A DNA stretch of 64,000 nucleotides, taken from assembly GCA_029263475.1 (NCBI GenBank), contig JAJCXK010000071.1:1-64000 (forward strand), in the 5' to 3' direction. Below are positions 1-7,889 of this stretch, piece after piece. The notes under the pieces were generated by a model. It was not told the DNA's origin. It saw only the letters and a list, made by a program, of their open reading frames with translations, and did not search any database. Both the position numbers and the translations under genes were made by a program. The stretch is from Candidatus Nitrosopumilus sp. Lineage in GTDB: Archaea; Thermoproteota; Nitrososphaeria; Nitrososphaerales; Nitrosopumilaceae. How positions within the stretch are numbered: the stretch's first letter is position 1; each line of letters begins with the position of its first letter.

Positions 1-120
1 GCAGCAGACAAGGCGGCAGCAGACAAGGCGGCAGCAGACAAGGCGGCAGCAGACAAGGCGGCAGCAGACAAGGCGGCAGCAGACAAGGCGGCAGCAGACA
101 AGGCGGCAGCAGACAAGGCG
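1..120 (+). repeat. 15-bp tandem repeat, at least 8 perfect copies
   Basis: The unit gcagcagacaaggcg is repeated eight times without a mismatch and runs off the left edge of the window. It encodes Ala-Ala-Asp-Lys-Ala in frame with the surface protein. Perfect identity at the DNA level, including third codon positions, points to recent expansion by slippage or recombination. Confidence 0.97.
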
Positions 121-405
121 GCAGCGGCATCAAACACCACGCAACCAACTCAATGCGGTCCTGGAACGATTCTTAAAAATGGTGCTTGTGTGTTGGATGA
201 GCGATGCGGTCCTGGAACGATCTTGGAAGATGGCGCATGCGTTCTTGATTCTGCAGTTCAGTCATCTGGTTCTTCCTCCTCATCTTCTTCTGTAAAGGGA
301 ATGGGTAAGGAAATGATCATGGGAATCGTTATCGCATTTGTAGCTGCCGGTACCATAGGAATAATTCTTGCACTGATGTCCAAAGCCAGTAAGAGTAAGC
401 GTTAA
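1..405 (+). CDS. Surface protein C-terminus with AADKA repeats (5' end outside window)
   Basis: The frame is open from the first base, so the gene begins upstream of the window and only its C-terminal 134 residues are seen. It starts with eight perfect AADKA repeats. Two copies of a Cys motif follow (CGPGTIL..GACVLD), then a Ser-rich linker, one membrane helix at about residues 103-124 and a basic tail ending SKSKR. This layout fits a secreted or surface protein anchored by its C-terminus, with the repeat stalk and Cys modules outside the cell. The Cys motif is, to my knowledge, common in thaumarchaeal surface proteins, but I cannot assign a function. The GTG at 190 is an internal codon and not the start. 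Confidence 0.75.
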   Translation, partial: AADKAAADKAAADKAAADKAAADKAAADKAAADKAAADKAAAASNTTQPTQCGPGTILKNGACVLDERCGPGTILEDGACVLDSAVQSSGSSSSSSSVKGMGKEMIMGIVIAFVAAGTIGIILALMSKASKSKR

Positions 406-917
406 TCGCAAGACAAGTCTTCTGAGTTCATCATTTTATCGAAATCAAACCCTGACATCTGAGATGTGGATGAATGTGGAATTATTCCTAGTATTGGCGT
501 GTCCGTGGTTATTGTGATGATGAATTGGTTGGGGTCAAGCCTGATATTTCCGCCATTGAACATGAAATCAAATGTCATAAAGATGTGCTGAGCTTCAGAC
601 CTTTCATCTGATGCAAAAGTTCCCTCTTGCACAGTAGATGAATATGGACTCATCGTCAATGGCTTGATGATATATGAACCCATGTGATCTGATTGATAAA
701 ATACAGATATCTCAAATTTTTGAAATGTAGTCCAAAATGGCATCGCGTTGCAAAACTCCACTTTGCCTTCATTTAGCATTGCAAAAAAATTAAATTCTCC
801 TGGATTGTCCCATCTGTACTCTAACTGCTGTGCGCCGACAATGCTTAGTCCTGAATGGGCAATCAGAATTACAATTGCAGCTATTGCAATTGCGGTTATT
901 ATTGTATGTCTATTCAT
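402..917 (-). CDS. Secreted protein of unknown function
   Basis: A 171-residue protein with a clear N-terminal signal peptide: basic MNRH, a long Ala/Ile core, then a cleavage-like site near VGAQ. I do not recognise the rest, which looks like a beta-rich extracellular domain. Its start codon overlaps the stop of the upstream gene by 4 bp (914-917), so the two secreted proteins are probably co-transcribed and translationally coupled. Its stop overlaps the convergent surface-protein stop at 402-405. Confidence 0.7.
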   Translation of the reverse strand: MNRHTIITAIAIAAIVILIAHSGLSIVGAQQLEYRWDNPGEFNFFAMLNEGKVEFCNAMPFWTTFQKFEISVFYQSDHMGSYIIKPLTMSPYSSTVQEGTFASDERSEAQHIFMTFDFMFNGGNIRLDPNQFIITITTDTPILGIIPHSSTSQMSGFDFDKMMNSEDLSCD

Positions 918-1606
918 ATTTCATTTCCACTTTCTATTGGAATGGAAATGATGTCTTCATCGACCAGATAGCTCATCATCTGAGAAAACTCATTGTCTGA
1001 AATCATTCCCTGAATCCACCAGTATGCGCTACTTTTTGCCCAATTTGGAATGTATATCTCACGAATATTTTCATCGGTAATTTCAAAAGGTATATCGATT
1101 AGGCTTACGTCAATGTATTTTTGAAATGCATCTACTAGGTAGCCATCTGGCATCTTGTCGTTGAGCCATTCTATAACAAACTGTCTGATCACTTCTGGAA
1201 TGCAGATGTTGTCAGAATCAATCACGTTGAATTCTGCTGTAATCTTTGAACCTGCATATTCTACGTCAACGAAATATTTTCCTAACTGAAATACCTCTTT
1301 TTCAAAAGCAAACGGCGATGGAATCGGATTCTTCAAACTTGCTATTTCAATCGGAATTGCACTGCTTCCCTTGCCTGATTCGTCCCTGATGTGAATTATT
1401 GCAGGCTCTCCAGTAATTTCTGAAACTTCAATTGTGTAAAACAACCTTTCACAGTAGCTGTAAGTTGTCTTTTCCATTATTATGGAAACTGGGGATTCTG
1501 CACTGACTGTTGGTAATGACGCAAAGCTTGTCACCAAAATTAAGCTTAAAATGATGATCTTTAGCTTCACGTATTTTCTGAAAATACTGTTCAATAAAAG
1601 TCTCAA
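914..1606 (-). CDS. Secreted protein with thaumarchaeal IPxW C-terminal domain
   Basis: A 230-residue protein with an N-terminal hydrophobic segment (about residues 16-36, ending VSAES) that acts as a signal peptide or anchor. The centre resembles an immunoglobulin-like beta-sandwich. The C-terminus, from about residue 188, contains IPNWAKSSAYWWIQG followed by a helical tail ending in DEDIISIP. This short domain recurs at the C-terminus of many thaumarchaeal secreted proteins, and a second copy is at about 54.8 kb in this window. It is first gene of a two-gene operon with the next secreted protein. Specific function is unknown. Confidence 0.7.
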   Translation of the reverse strand: MRLLLNSIFRKYVKLKIIILSLILVTSFASLPTVSAESPVSIIMEKTTYSYCERLFYTIEVSEITGEPAIIHIRDESGKGSSAIPIEIASLKNPIPSPFAFEKEVFQLGKYFVDVEYAGSKITAEFNVIDSDNICIPEVIRQFVIEWLNDKMPDGYLVDAFQKYIDVSLIDIPFEITDENIREIYIPNWAKSSAYWWIQGMISDNEFSQMMSYLVDEDIISIPIESGNEI

Positions 1607-1788
1607 ATCATACTGAGAAATCTTTTTTAATAACTGGAATCAACTTGATTTATCGAGTTTTCTGCGGAAGCAAATTCTTTGAGTATGCGGATTGCAATAT
1701 CCCCCTCAAGGAGAATTTTATTGTCAAGTGTTTCTTGTTACCGCTGTTTGATTTACAGTTATTAATGGGGGATTTTACAATCCTGAAT

Positions 1789-2244
1789 ATGCCTAGTTAT
1801 CAAGACCAAACGTGGATCAGACTTTGGAAAGAAAATTCTCCTGAAATACGTGAACGTGTAATTGGATGGCGTAAACAAACAGCAGTTACACGTATTGACA
1901 AGCCTAGCAGATTACAAAGAGCTCGACGATTGGGTTACAAGGCAAAGCAAGGAATTATTGTCATTAGAATGAGAGTTGGAACTGGTGGTATGAGAAAACA
2001 AAGACCTACGGGTGGTAGAAGGCCAAAACATCTTGGTGTTACAAGAATCAAGGCTGATGATGACATGAAGACTGTGGCAAACAGAAGGGTTCTTGAGAGA
2101 TACCCAAATATGAAACTTTTAGGTTCCTATTTTGTCTATAAAGATGGAAAGCATTATTGGTTTGAGGTAATCTTGGCAGATCCTGATCATCCTAGAATTG
2201 CTCAGGATAAAGAACTAAACAAAAGAGTTCCTAAATCTGCCTAA
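1789..2244 (+). CDS. rpl15e: 50S ribosomal protein L15e
   Basis: A 151-residue protein matching archaeal/eukaryotic L15e along its length. It starts MPSYQDQTWIRLW and carries the Arg/Lys-rich segments KPSRLQRARRLGYKAKQG and RPTGGRRPKHLGV, which contact 23S rRNA. The frame is open back to 1645, but family members start at MPSYQDQ, so I place the start at 1789. The next gene starts one base after the stop, implying co-transcription. Confidence 0.93.
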   Translation: MPSYQDQTWIRLWKENSPEIRERVIGWRKQTAVTRIDKPSRLQRARRLGYKAKQGIIVIRMRVGTGGMRKQRPTGGRRPKHLGVTRIKADDDMKTVANRRVLERYPNMKLLGSYFVYKDGKHYWFEVILADPDHPRIAQDKELNKRVPKSA

Positions 2245-2245
2245 A

Positions 2246-2800
2246 TTGAAAACAATACTGTTCACTTTTGTTGTGCTTATTTTCGTTTTAACACCTGTTT
2301 ATGGTCAGTTGCTGTCTGATGCGACTGGACTGGTGAATCAACTGGATGTGGAAATCGGTGGGCAAACATTTGAAGTCAAGACCGTTTCAAATTTCAATGT
2401 GAGGGATTTTGAATTTGACGTGGATGACAAAAAACTGACACTTTTCATTTCTAGCGGTCTGGAAAATAACCTTGGTGAATTGATAATTCCTAAGAGTCTC
2501 TTGGGAGGCAACATGACATTTTATCTTAATGATGATGAATACTTTCCAAAGGTAGATGCAACTGAAAGAATTAGTTTTGTAACGCTGAATTTTACGGGTT
2601 CTGGAGATAACAAGTTAGATATTCTTGGAACCACCTACTTTTTTGGCTTGACTGAAAAAGATGATATCCTTGAAAATCAACCTATCTCCGCTATACCTCC
2701 TATTGAGAATACAAATGATTCTTTGTTATGGATATTTTTTGCTGTTCCTTTGGTTATAGTAATAGTATTCGTTGCGATAAAAATCAAGAAAAGAAATTAA
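2246..2800 (+). CDS. Secreted, C-terminally anchored protein of unknown function
   Basis: A 184-residue protein starting with TTG one base after the L15e stop. It has an N-terminal signal peptide (hydrophobic to about residue 20, ending VYGQ), an extracellular beta-rich domain of about 130 residues, and a C-terminal membrane helix (about residues 158-178) followed by the basic KIKKRN. The arrangement is that of thaumarchaeal surface proteins anchored at the C-terminus. I cannot assign a function. Co-transcription with a ribosomal protein gene is likely from the spacing but may only reflect compact packing. Confidence 0.72.
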   Translation: MKTILFTFVVLIFVLTPVYGQLLSDATGLVNQLDVEIGGQTFEVKTVSNFNVRDFEFDVDDKKLTLFISSGLENNLGELIIPKSLLGGNMTFYLNDDEYFPKVDATERISFVTLNFTGSGDNKLDILGTTYFFGLTEKDDILENQPISAIPPIENTNDSLLWIFFAVPLVIVIVFVAIKIKKRN

Positions 2801-2835
2801 GACTTATTTTTATCCTATTTTGACTAACTAACAGC

Positions 2836-2916
2836 ATGGACAATGCAAAAATGTCTCTGATTGGGGGATTTGTTACTGTAGTTGTAATGTCAATAGTATT
2901 GGTTTTTGTTCGCTGA
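2836..2916 (+). CDS. Putative 26-residue single-pass membrane microprotein
   Basis: An ATG frame of 26 codons lies alone between two genes: a short polar start (MDNAKM), one hydrophobic helix of about 17 residues rich in Val, and a terminal Arg. Small orphan frames of the same design occur at 39350-39442 and 53470-53547. The stop is 2 bp from the convergent redoxin stop. There is no homology evidence. Confidence 0.4.
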   Translation: MDNAKMSLIGGFVTVVVMSIVLVFVR

Positions 2917-2917
2917 T

Positions 2918-3583
2918 CTAATCTTCGTTTATCATTTGTTGAATCAACGACTCTATGTGGCCTGTTTGTCCAAATGACACGTCTCTGAGTATTCCTTTTC
3001 TGTCTACCAAGATAGTTGATGGGGTGCCTTGCAAGGAAAATTTTTCAAATGTTTCGGCAGAATACTCTTTTGATTTCATGTGGCCCTTTACCCTTTCAAT
3101 AATCTGATTTCTGTATTCTTCTGGTTGTGAGTCAAAGTCTGGAATTTGTGGGTAGATGAATTGCATTATTTGTTCTTGGCTAATTTCTCCCGCAGATTTC
3201 GTCAGGTTGTCCATTCCCAATGGAAATGGAATTTTAAATGATAGTTTGTTGCCTTCTTGTAATTTACCATATGTTGCAAGTGCAGACTTTGTCTCTCCTA
3301 CTACTTCTCCTGTCTCTGCCAACATCTTCAAATTATCCAAAGTATTTTTATCAAAATCTTCAAATGCCGTGGCAAGACCCAAAACCCTTACTCCGTCGTC
3401 TTTGTATTTGTTATATATGCTGATTGCTTCTGGAATTGCATTCATAAAACATCCTGGACAATTAACCTGAAATACCTCAAGCAGTACGATGTGATCCTTT
3501 TCCTGCTCAAAGTTAGTTGGAGCCCCTTGCACCCATTCTGAAACTCCAAAGTTTGGTGCTTTTTCTCCTATTATCGCGCTCAT
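2918..3583 (-). CDS. Thioredoxin-fold redoxin (peroxiredoxin/TlpA-like)
   Basis: A 221-residue cytoplasmic protein with a thioredoxin fold. The N-terminus reads GEKAPNF, as in AhpC/TSA and TlpA proteins. A CPGC active-site pair sits at residues 42-45 after a beta strand, and the cis-proline loop GTPSTILVD comes near the C-terminus. An insertion of about 100 residues between helix 1 and the cis-Pro loop makes it longer than a plain thioredoxin. It probably catalyses thiol-disulfide exchange or peroxide reduction with the CxxC pair; the substrate is not evident. No signal peptide is seen. It stands alone on this strand. Confidence 0.8.
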   Translation of the reverse strand: MSAIIGEKAPNFGVSEWVQGAPTNFEQEKDHIVLLEVFQVNCPGCFMNAIPEAISIYNKYKDDGVRVLGLATAFEDFDKNTLDNLKMLAETGEVVGETKSALATYGKLQEGNKLSFKIPFPLGMDNLTKSAGEISQEQIMQFIYPQIPDFDSQPEEYRNQIIERVKGHMKSKEYSAETFEKFSLQGTPSTILVDRKGILRDVSFGQTGHIESLIQQMINED

Positions 3584-3682
3584 ATTTCGTTCTTTGACTT
3601 TTTACATTAAATAGATATCTGAATTAACATTTGATCTTTTTTCAAGTAACCTAATATAGGACGCGCAAATTTTTAAAGCAAA

Positions 3683-4171
3683 TTGCAGGCAGTAACTCAA
3701 GAAAGATTGTCCCTTTTTGCGGAAATGGAATCAAAGTACGAGCAAAAAGATGCCAAATATTTCATTTCTCTGTTAGAACATCCTGATTATGTAGTTAGAA
3801 CTAGGGTTGCATGTATTTTGGTTGATTTTGGAGGCGAAGATAAAGTTCCCTACATTGCTAAGATTTTAAAAAATGATGATAATGAATTGGTTAGACATGA
3901 GGCAGCTTTTGCCTTGGGTCAAATGTCCTATTCCAGTGCAATTCCGCCCCTGACTGATGCCACCCTAAATGATCCAAGCATGTTTGTTAGACATGAGGCA
4001 GCTATTGCCCTTGGTGTTGTTGGCTCCAAGGAGGCAAAAGAGACCTTGGAAAAGGCGTTAAACGATCCAGAGCATCCAGTCGTAGAATCTGCAGTTGTCG
4101 CTCTGTCTAATATTGAGTTTATGGAAAAGTTAAGTAAGAACGAAAACTTTGCAAAGTTGACAGGTGGATGA
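3683..4171 (+). CDS. HEAT-repeat protein (PBS-lyase-type repeats)
   Basis: A 162-residue all-helical protein built from about four HEAT/PBS-lyase repeats. Two carry nearly the same phrase (VRHEAAFALGQM and VRHEAAIALGVV). Such proteins usually serve as interaction scaffolds; the deoxyhypusine hydroxylase family shares the repeat, but the His-Glu metal pairs are not convincingly complete here. I take the TTG at 3683 as start because an AT-rich TATA-like element (about 3649-3657) lies about 28 bp upstream; ATG at 3726 is the alternative. It ends 1 bp before the cupredoxin gene start, so the two form an operon. Confidence 0.75.
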   Translation: MQAVTQERLSLFAEMESKYEQKDAKYFISLLEHPDYVVRTRVACILVDFGGEDKVPYIAKILKNDDNELVRHEAAFALGQMSYSSAIPPLTDATLNDPSMFVRHEAAIALGVVGSKEAKETLEKALNDPEHPVVESAVVALSNIEFMEKLSKNENFAKLTGG

Positions 4172-4172
4172 G

Positions 4173-5492
4173 ATGAATTTTTCATATGGAGTAATAGTTG
4201 CAGTTGGTATTCTGGCTGCAATATCTATAGGGTTCATTTCAATGGATCCGCAAAGTGTAATTGAACCCCGAGTAGTTTCTACGAATGAAAACCCTGTTGC
4301 TTGTACAATGCAATGGGAGCCAATGTGTGGCGCTGATGGTGTGACGTATGGAAATTCTTGCATGTTGGCAGCATCTGATGCCGAGTTGGATCATGAAGGT
4401 GAATGTGTGGCTGAAGTGATTATTGTTAATTCGCATATTATGCCAAAAACTGCAACAGCTGGAAATATTCTACTTATTGAGGTTGAATTCAGAGATGATG
4501 ATAAAAAAATAATTGATCATGTAAACTATGACATTTTTGCAACTCAGGATGAAGACACAATTCTGTCTGATCCTAGTTCTCACAGACATCCTGGAATGCA
4601 TCCGATTCACGAGACATCTGTTTTGAGTGAATCACCATTTGAGATCATCGTTGTCCTCCAAGGCTTGGGTCATGGTGATGAAATTACAGAACCAAAAGGA
4701 ATTGAAACCATGATGACTATAACGCCTGAAGCAATGGTGGAACCTGTAGTTTCTGTATCTCCAATGACTGTGGCGATGCCTGAGAATCATTCAGTTGATA
4801 CTGCTGAAGGCTCTGGGGCTCCTGGATGTGAGGAGACCGACGAATGTTTTCTTCCATATTCTTTAGACATCAAAGTCGGTGATACTGTAACTTGGAACAA
4901 TATTGATACTGCGGCCCATACTGTTACTAGCGGAAGTGTCGCTGATGGTGTTGATGGCTTGTTTGATTCTAGTCTGTTTATGTCCGGTACAAGTTTTGAA
5001 TTTACGTTTGACGAGACTGGAACATTTGACTATTTCTGCATGGTACATCCGTGGATGGTAGGTCAAGTGGTCGTGAACGATGTTGTCGTTGAAGACATGG
5101 AAGCAGTGGCTGAAGACATGGAAGCAGTTGAACTAATTGAGCTTGAACTAGAAGTGATATCCCAACCAATATCTGAATCTGAAAAATCACCCATGATTGT
5201 GTCTGTTTCCCTTCCGATAGGCTCTGGGGCTCCTGGATGCGAGGAAACAAATGAATGCTATATCCCCTATCAAGTAAACATTGAAACCGGTTCTACTGTC
5301 TCTTGGGTAAATGATGATTCTGCAGCCCATACCGTAACCAGTGGAACCGTAAGTGCGGGATTGACTGGTGTATTTGACTCTGGAATATTCATGGCAGGTT
5401 CTACTTTTGATGTCACGTTTGACGAGACTGGAACATTTGACTATTTCTGCATGGTACATCCGTGGATGACTGGCCAAGTAATCGTGAACTAG
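4173..5492 (+). CDS. Secreted Kazal-domain protein with two cupredoxin domains
   Basis: A 439-residue protein with, in order: an N-terminal signal or anchor helix; a Kazal-like module around residues 45-80 (MCGADGVTYGNSC, four Cys rather than the classical six); a beta domain with several His; and two plastocyanin-like domains. Each cupredoxin begins SGAPGCEE(T)xEC and ends with the copper ligands Cys-x-x-His-x-x-Met (FCMVHPWM), the first His being in AAHTVTSG. It probably carries electrons or binds copper outside the cell, where ammonia oxidation depends on copper. The ATG at 4173 follows the HEAT stop by one base and has a GGTGGATGAG ribosome site upstream; GTG at 4164 is the alternative. 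Confidence 0.85.
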   Translation: MNFSYGVIVAVGILAAISIGFISMDPQSVIEPRVVSTNENPVACTMQWEPMCGADGVTYGNSCMLAASDAELDHEGECVAEVIIVNSHIMPKTATAGNILLIEVEFRDDDKKIIDHVNYDIFATQDEDTILSDPSSHRHPGMHPIHETSVLSESPFEIIVVLQGLGHGDEITEPKGIETMMTITPEAMVEPVVSVSPMTVAMPENHSVDTAEGSGAPGCEETDECFLPYSLDIKVGDTVTWNNIDTAAHTVTSGSVADGVDGLFDSSLFMSGTSFEFTFDETGTFDYFCMVHPWMVGQVVVNDVVVEDMEAVAEDMEAVELIELELEVISQPISESEKSPMIVSVSLPIGSGAPGCEETNECYIPYQVNIETGSTVSWVNDDSAAHTVTSGTVSAGLTGVFDSGIFMAGSTFDVTFDETGTFDYFCMVHPWMTGQVIVN

Positions 5493-5545
5493 ATATTTTA
5501 ATTATATTTTCTAATCTTCCTTCCTTTATGGTATGTGGATTAATT

Positions 5546-5701
5546 TTATGGTGATATTAATTGCCAATCATTTTTTCCGCACTTGCACTGTTTGTTGTAT
5601 GCGTTGATGTAATCCATGTATTCTAAATCTGTACATGGTCCTTGATCTGGAATGATGATTTTGGATTTGCATTTTCTACACTTGGCAATAAAGTCATTCA
5701 A
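5546..5701 (-). CDS. Small zinc-ribbon protein (51 aa)
   Basis: This is the only likely gene in the 327-base gap between the cupredoxin gene and rad50. It is a 51-codon frame with a TTG start, carrying KCRKCKSK (C-x2-C) near the N-terminus and KQCKCGKND (C-x-C) near the C-terminus, a plausible four-Cys zinc site. The sequence ends NDWQLISP. ATG codons occur only after the first Cys pair, so the TTG start is an inference. Function is unknown. Confidence 0.5.
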   Translation of the reverse strand: MNDFIAKCRKCKSKIIIPDQGPCTDLEYMDYINAYNKQCKCGKNDWQLISP

Positions 5702-5819
5702 TATTTTTGATTGTAGATATTACTAAAAAACTAAATGACTATTTTATTTTATATTTGTTTTTTTAGAATCGATAAAGTCAAAATCAAAATATGTATATTC
5801 GCTTGTATTGTTAATGCTT

Positions 5820-7889
5820 TCACAGAGCAGTTACTATGCTACTCTGTTCGGATGATTCAAATTTGTAAATCTGTTCTACTGTTGAGTCCTCAAAAATTTC
5901 TGCATCATGTGTGATGATTAAGAATTGCATGCGTGATTCAGAGTTTGAAATGTCTGACAGTTGTGAAAGTACGCTTACAAGGGATTTTTTCCTTTCTACA
6001 TCGAGGTGAGTTGTAGGTTCATCAAGTATCATCAGGTTGAGATTTGATGCTCCAAGAAGGCTTGCCATACCCAATCTTAGTGCCAGGGCAACGCTGACTT
6101 TTTCGCCCCCGCTGAGGGATTCCAATTCCAAAACTTCACTTTTTGAATGACATGCAATAGAAATATCCCTTGCCTTTTCTGAAAGTGAAACTCTTTGAAT
6201 CTTGGTGTTCAATAATGATAGATATTCTGATGCCTTGGCAGAAATTGTGTTTAATGCCCACGATCTGAGACTGGTAGCAACTGGTCCGTCCCTGCTGAAA
6301 ACATTAGTCTGAATCTCACTGAGACTTGTAACGTACTCTTTGACAACCTTTAATTCTGAAATTGCCTTCCTGATTACGATGATCTGCTGCTCTCCTTTTG
6401 AAATCTTTTCCAGGATTGCGCCTATCTGCTGATCTACATGTGATAGATCTATCTGTTTTTCATTGGCTGATCTTTTAAGGTCGTTGAATTGCTGCTCATC
6501 AAATCCGTTTGTTTCTGCTTCCAATTTTACAATGATGTCAAAAATCATTTTTGCATGCTGGTCTATTTCCGACATTTCAGTCATGTTCTTTTTTGTGATT
6601 AAGGGGATTTTTTGTTTCTTGGATTCTGTATCGCTTTGAATTTTTACTAGGTCTTCTTTACTGTTGATGGAATGAGCTCTGAGTGTAGCTTCTGCATCTC
6701 TGGCGCTTTGTAATTTCTCTAAAAATTCTTTTCTCTTTTGTCTGTACATGCTGCTTTCTTCTTCTTTTGATTTGATCATCTTTTGTAATTCTGTTATTTC
6801 CTGCTGAAGGTGTTCCTCTTGAAAGAACGGATTCAGCTTTTTTACATCTGAATCGCATACGGGACATTTATTGTCTTTAATTTGGAGCTTGGATGCAAGT
6901 GATAGTTTTTCTTTTAGCGATATTGTTTGATTTGCCATCTCTTGATTTTTTCTTACTGTATTGTCTATTGCATCCTCAACTTTTTGAATTTTTGATTCCA
7001 AGTCTGCTTTTAGTCCTAAGTGCTCAAAACATCCATCACAATCACGTATTTTACGCTCATTTTCATTAATTTCACGCTGAATTTCACGTATTGCTTCTTT
7101 TGCATATGCTGAAAGTTCCTTTTTTCTTGATTCTAGCTGGTTAATCTTGTCAATTTTTGGTGCATCAATTTCAATTTTTTTCCTGATTTGGCCTACCTCA
7201 TTTTTTAGTTTCTCTTGGATTCTATTCAGTTGTTCTCTTTTGGGCTTTGCTTCGTTAATTTCATTTTCATATTTTTGCATATCTCGCATCAAAATTTCGA
7301 TATGCGTATCGTCATACCCCACATCTTGTTTTATCTTTTCGCGAAATTCTTTGTTGACTGTCTTCATAGACTCTGATGCAACATCCAGTCTGTCGATTCC
7401 TATTATTGCGTTAAGTAGTTCTTTGAATTCCTTTGGCTTTGCGTTAATTATGGCATTTAATTCCCCTTGCTGAACAATTGATGCAATCTTCAGCTTTTCA
7501 AAATCAAGACCTATGACCTTTTCTATCTCATGTGTCATGGATTCTCCGAATTGCTTTCTTTCACCTGCTGCAATTTCTGTCCGTTCATTTCCATTTATTT
7601 CCGCAAACGTTGCGGCAAGAGTTCCTTTACTGTCAATCTTTCTTACTGCCTCAAACTGCTTGTCGTTTATCGTAAACCTGATCTTTGCAAATCCTTGGGC
7701 TGCACCCCGTTTAATCAGTCCCTTGTTTGATTTTCTTGTATGTTGGCCAAATAATGCAAATGTGATTGCGTCAATTATGCTTGACTTTCCCGCACCATTG
7801 GATCCTACGAAAACTGTAACTCCGTTTTCAAATTCTAACTGTGTATTTGAATGAGATAAAAAATCACCAAGTTCAATTGAAGTGATCAT
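5820..7889 (-). CDS. rad50: DNA double-strand break repair ATPase Rad50
   Basis: A 689-residue SMC-like ATPase, shorter than many Rad50 proteins because of a short coiled coil. The N-terminal Walker A reads GSNGAGKSS (about residues 29-37). Two coiled-coil arms flank the zinc hook CPVC at residues 342-345. Near the C-terminus are the signature SLSGGEK, Walker B LMILDEPTTHLD and the switch His in LIITHD. With Mre11 it binds, tethers and processes DNA ends. The start overlaps the mre11 stop by 4 bp, and it is the last gene of nurA-herA-mre11-rad50. Confidence 0.96.
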   Translation of the reverse strand: MITSIELGDFLSHSNTQLEFENGVTVFVGSNGAGKSSIIDAITFALFGQHTRKSNKGLIKRGAAQGFAKIRFTINDKQFEAVRKIDSKGTLAATFAEINGNERTEIAAGERKQFGESMTHEIEKVIGLDFEKLKIASIVQQGELNAIINAKPKEFKELLNAIIGIDRLDVASESMKTVNKEFREKIKQDVGYDDTHIEILMRDMQKYENEINEAKPKREQLNRIQEKLKNEVGQIRKKIEIDAPKIDKINQLESRKKELSAYAKEAIREIQREINENERKIRDCDGCFEHLGLKADLESKIQKVEDAIDNTVRKNQEMANQTISLKEKLSLASKLQIKDNKCPVCDSDVKKLNPFFQEEHLQQEITELQKMIKSKEEESSMYRQKRKEFLEKLQSARDAEATLRAHSINSKEDLVKIQSDTESKKQKIPLITKKNMTEMSEIDQHAKMIFDIIVKLEAETNGFDEQQFNDLKRSANEKQIDLSHVDQQIGAILEKISKGEQQIIVIRKAISELKVVKEYVTSLSEIQTNVFSRDGPVATSLRSWALNTISAKASEYLSLLNTKIQRVSLSEKARDISIACHSKSEVLELESLSGGEKVSVALALRLGMASLLGASNLNLMILDEPTTHLDVERKKSLVSVLSQLSDISNSESRMQFLIITHDAEIFEDSTVEQIYKFESSEQSSIVTAL

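Noticed and set aside
1-120. Possible CRISPR array
   Set aside because: The 15-bp units are contiguous with no spacers and are in frame within a protein gene.
5187-5477. Antisense frames across the cupredoxin gene
   Set aside because: Mirror of the repeated cupredoxin coding sequence; no independent motif.
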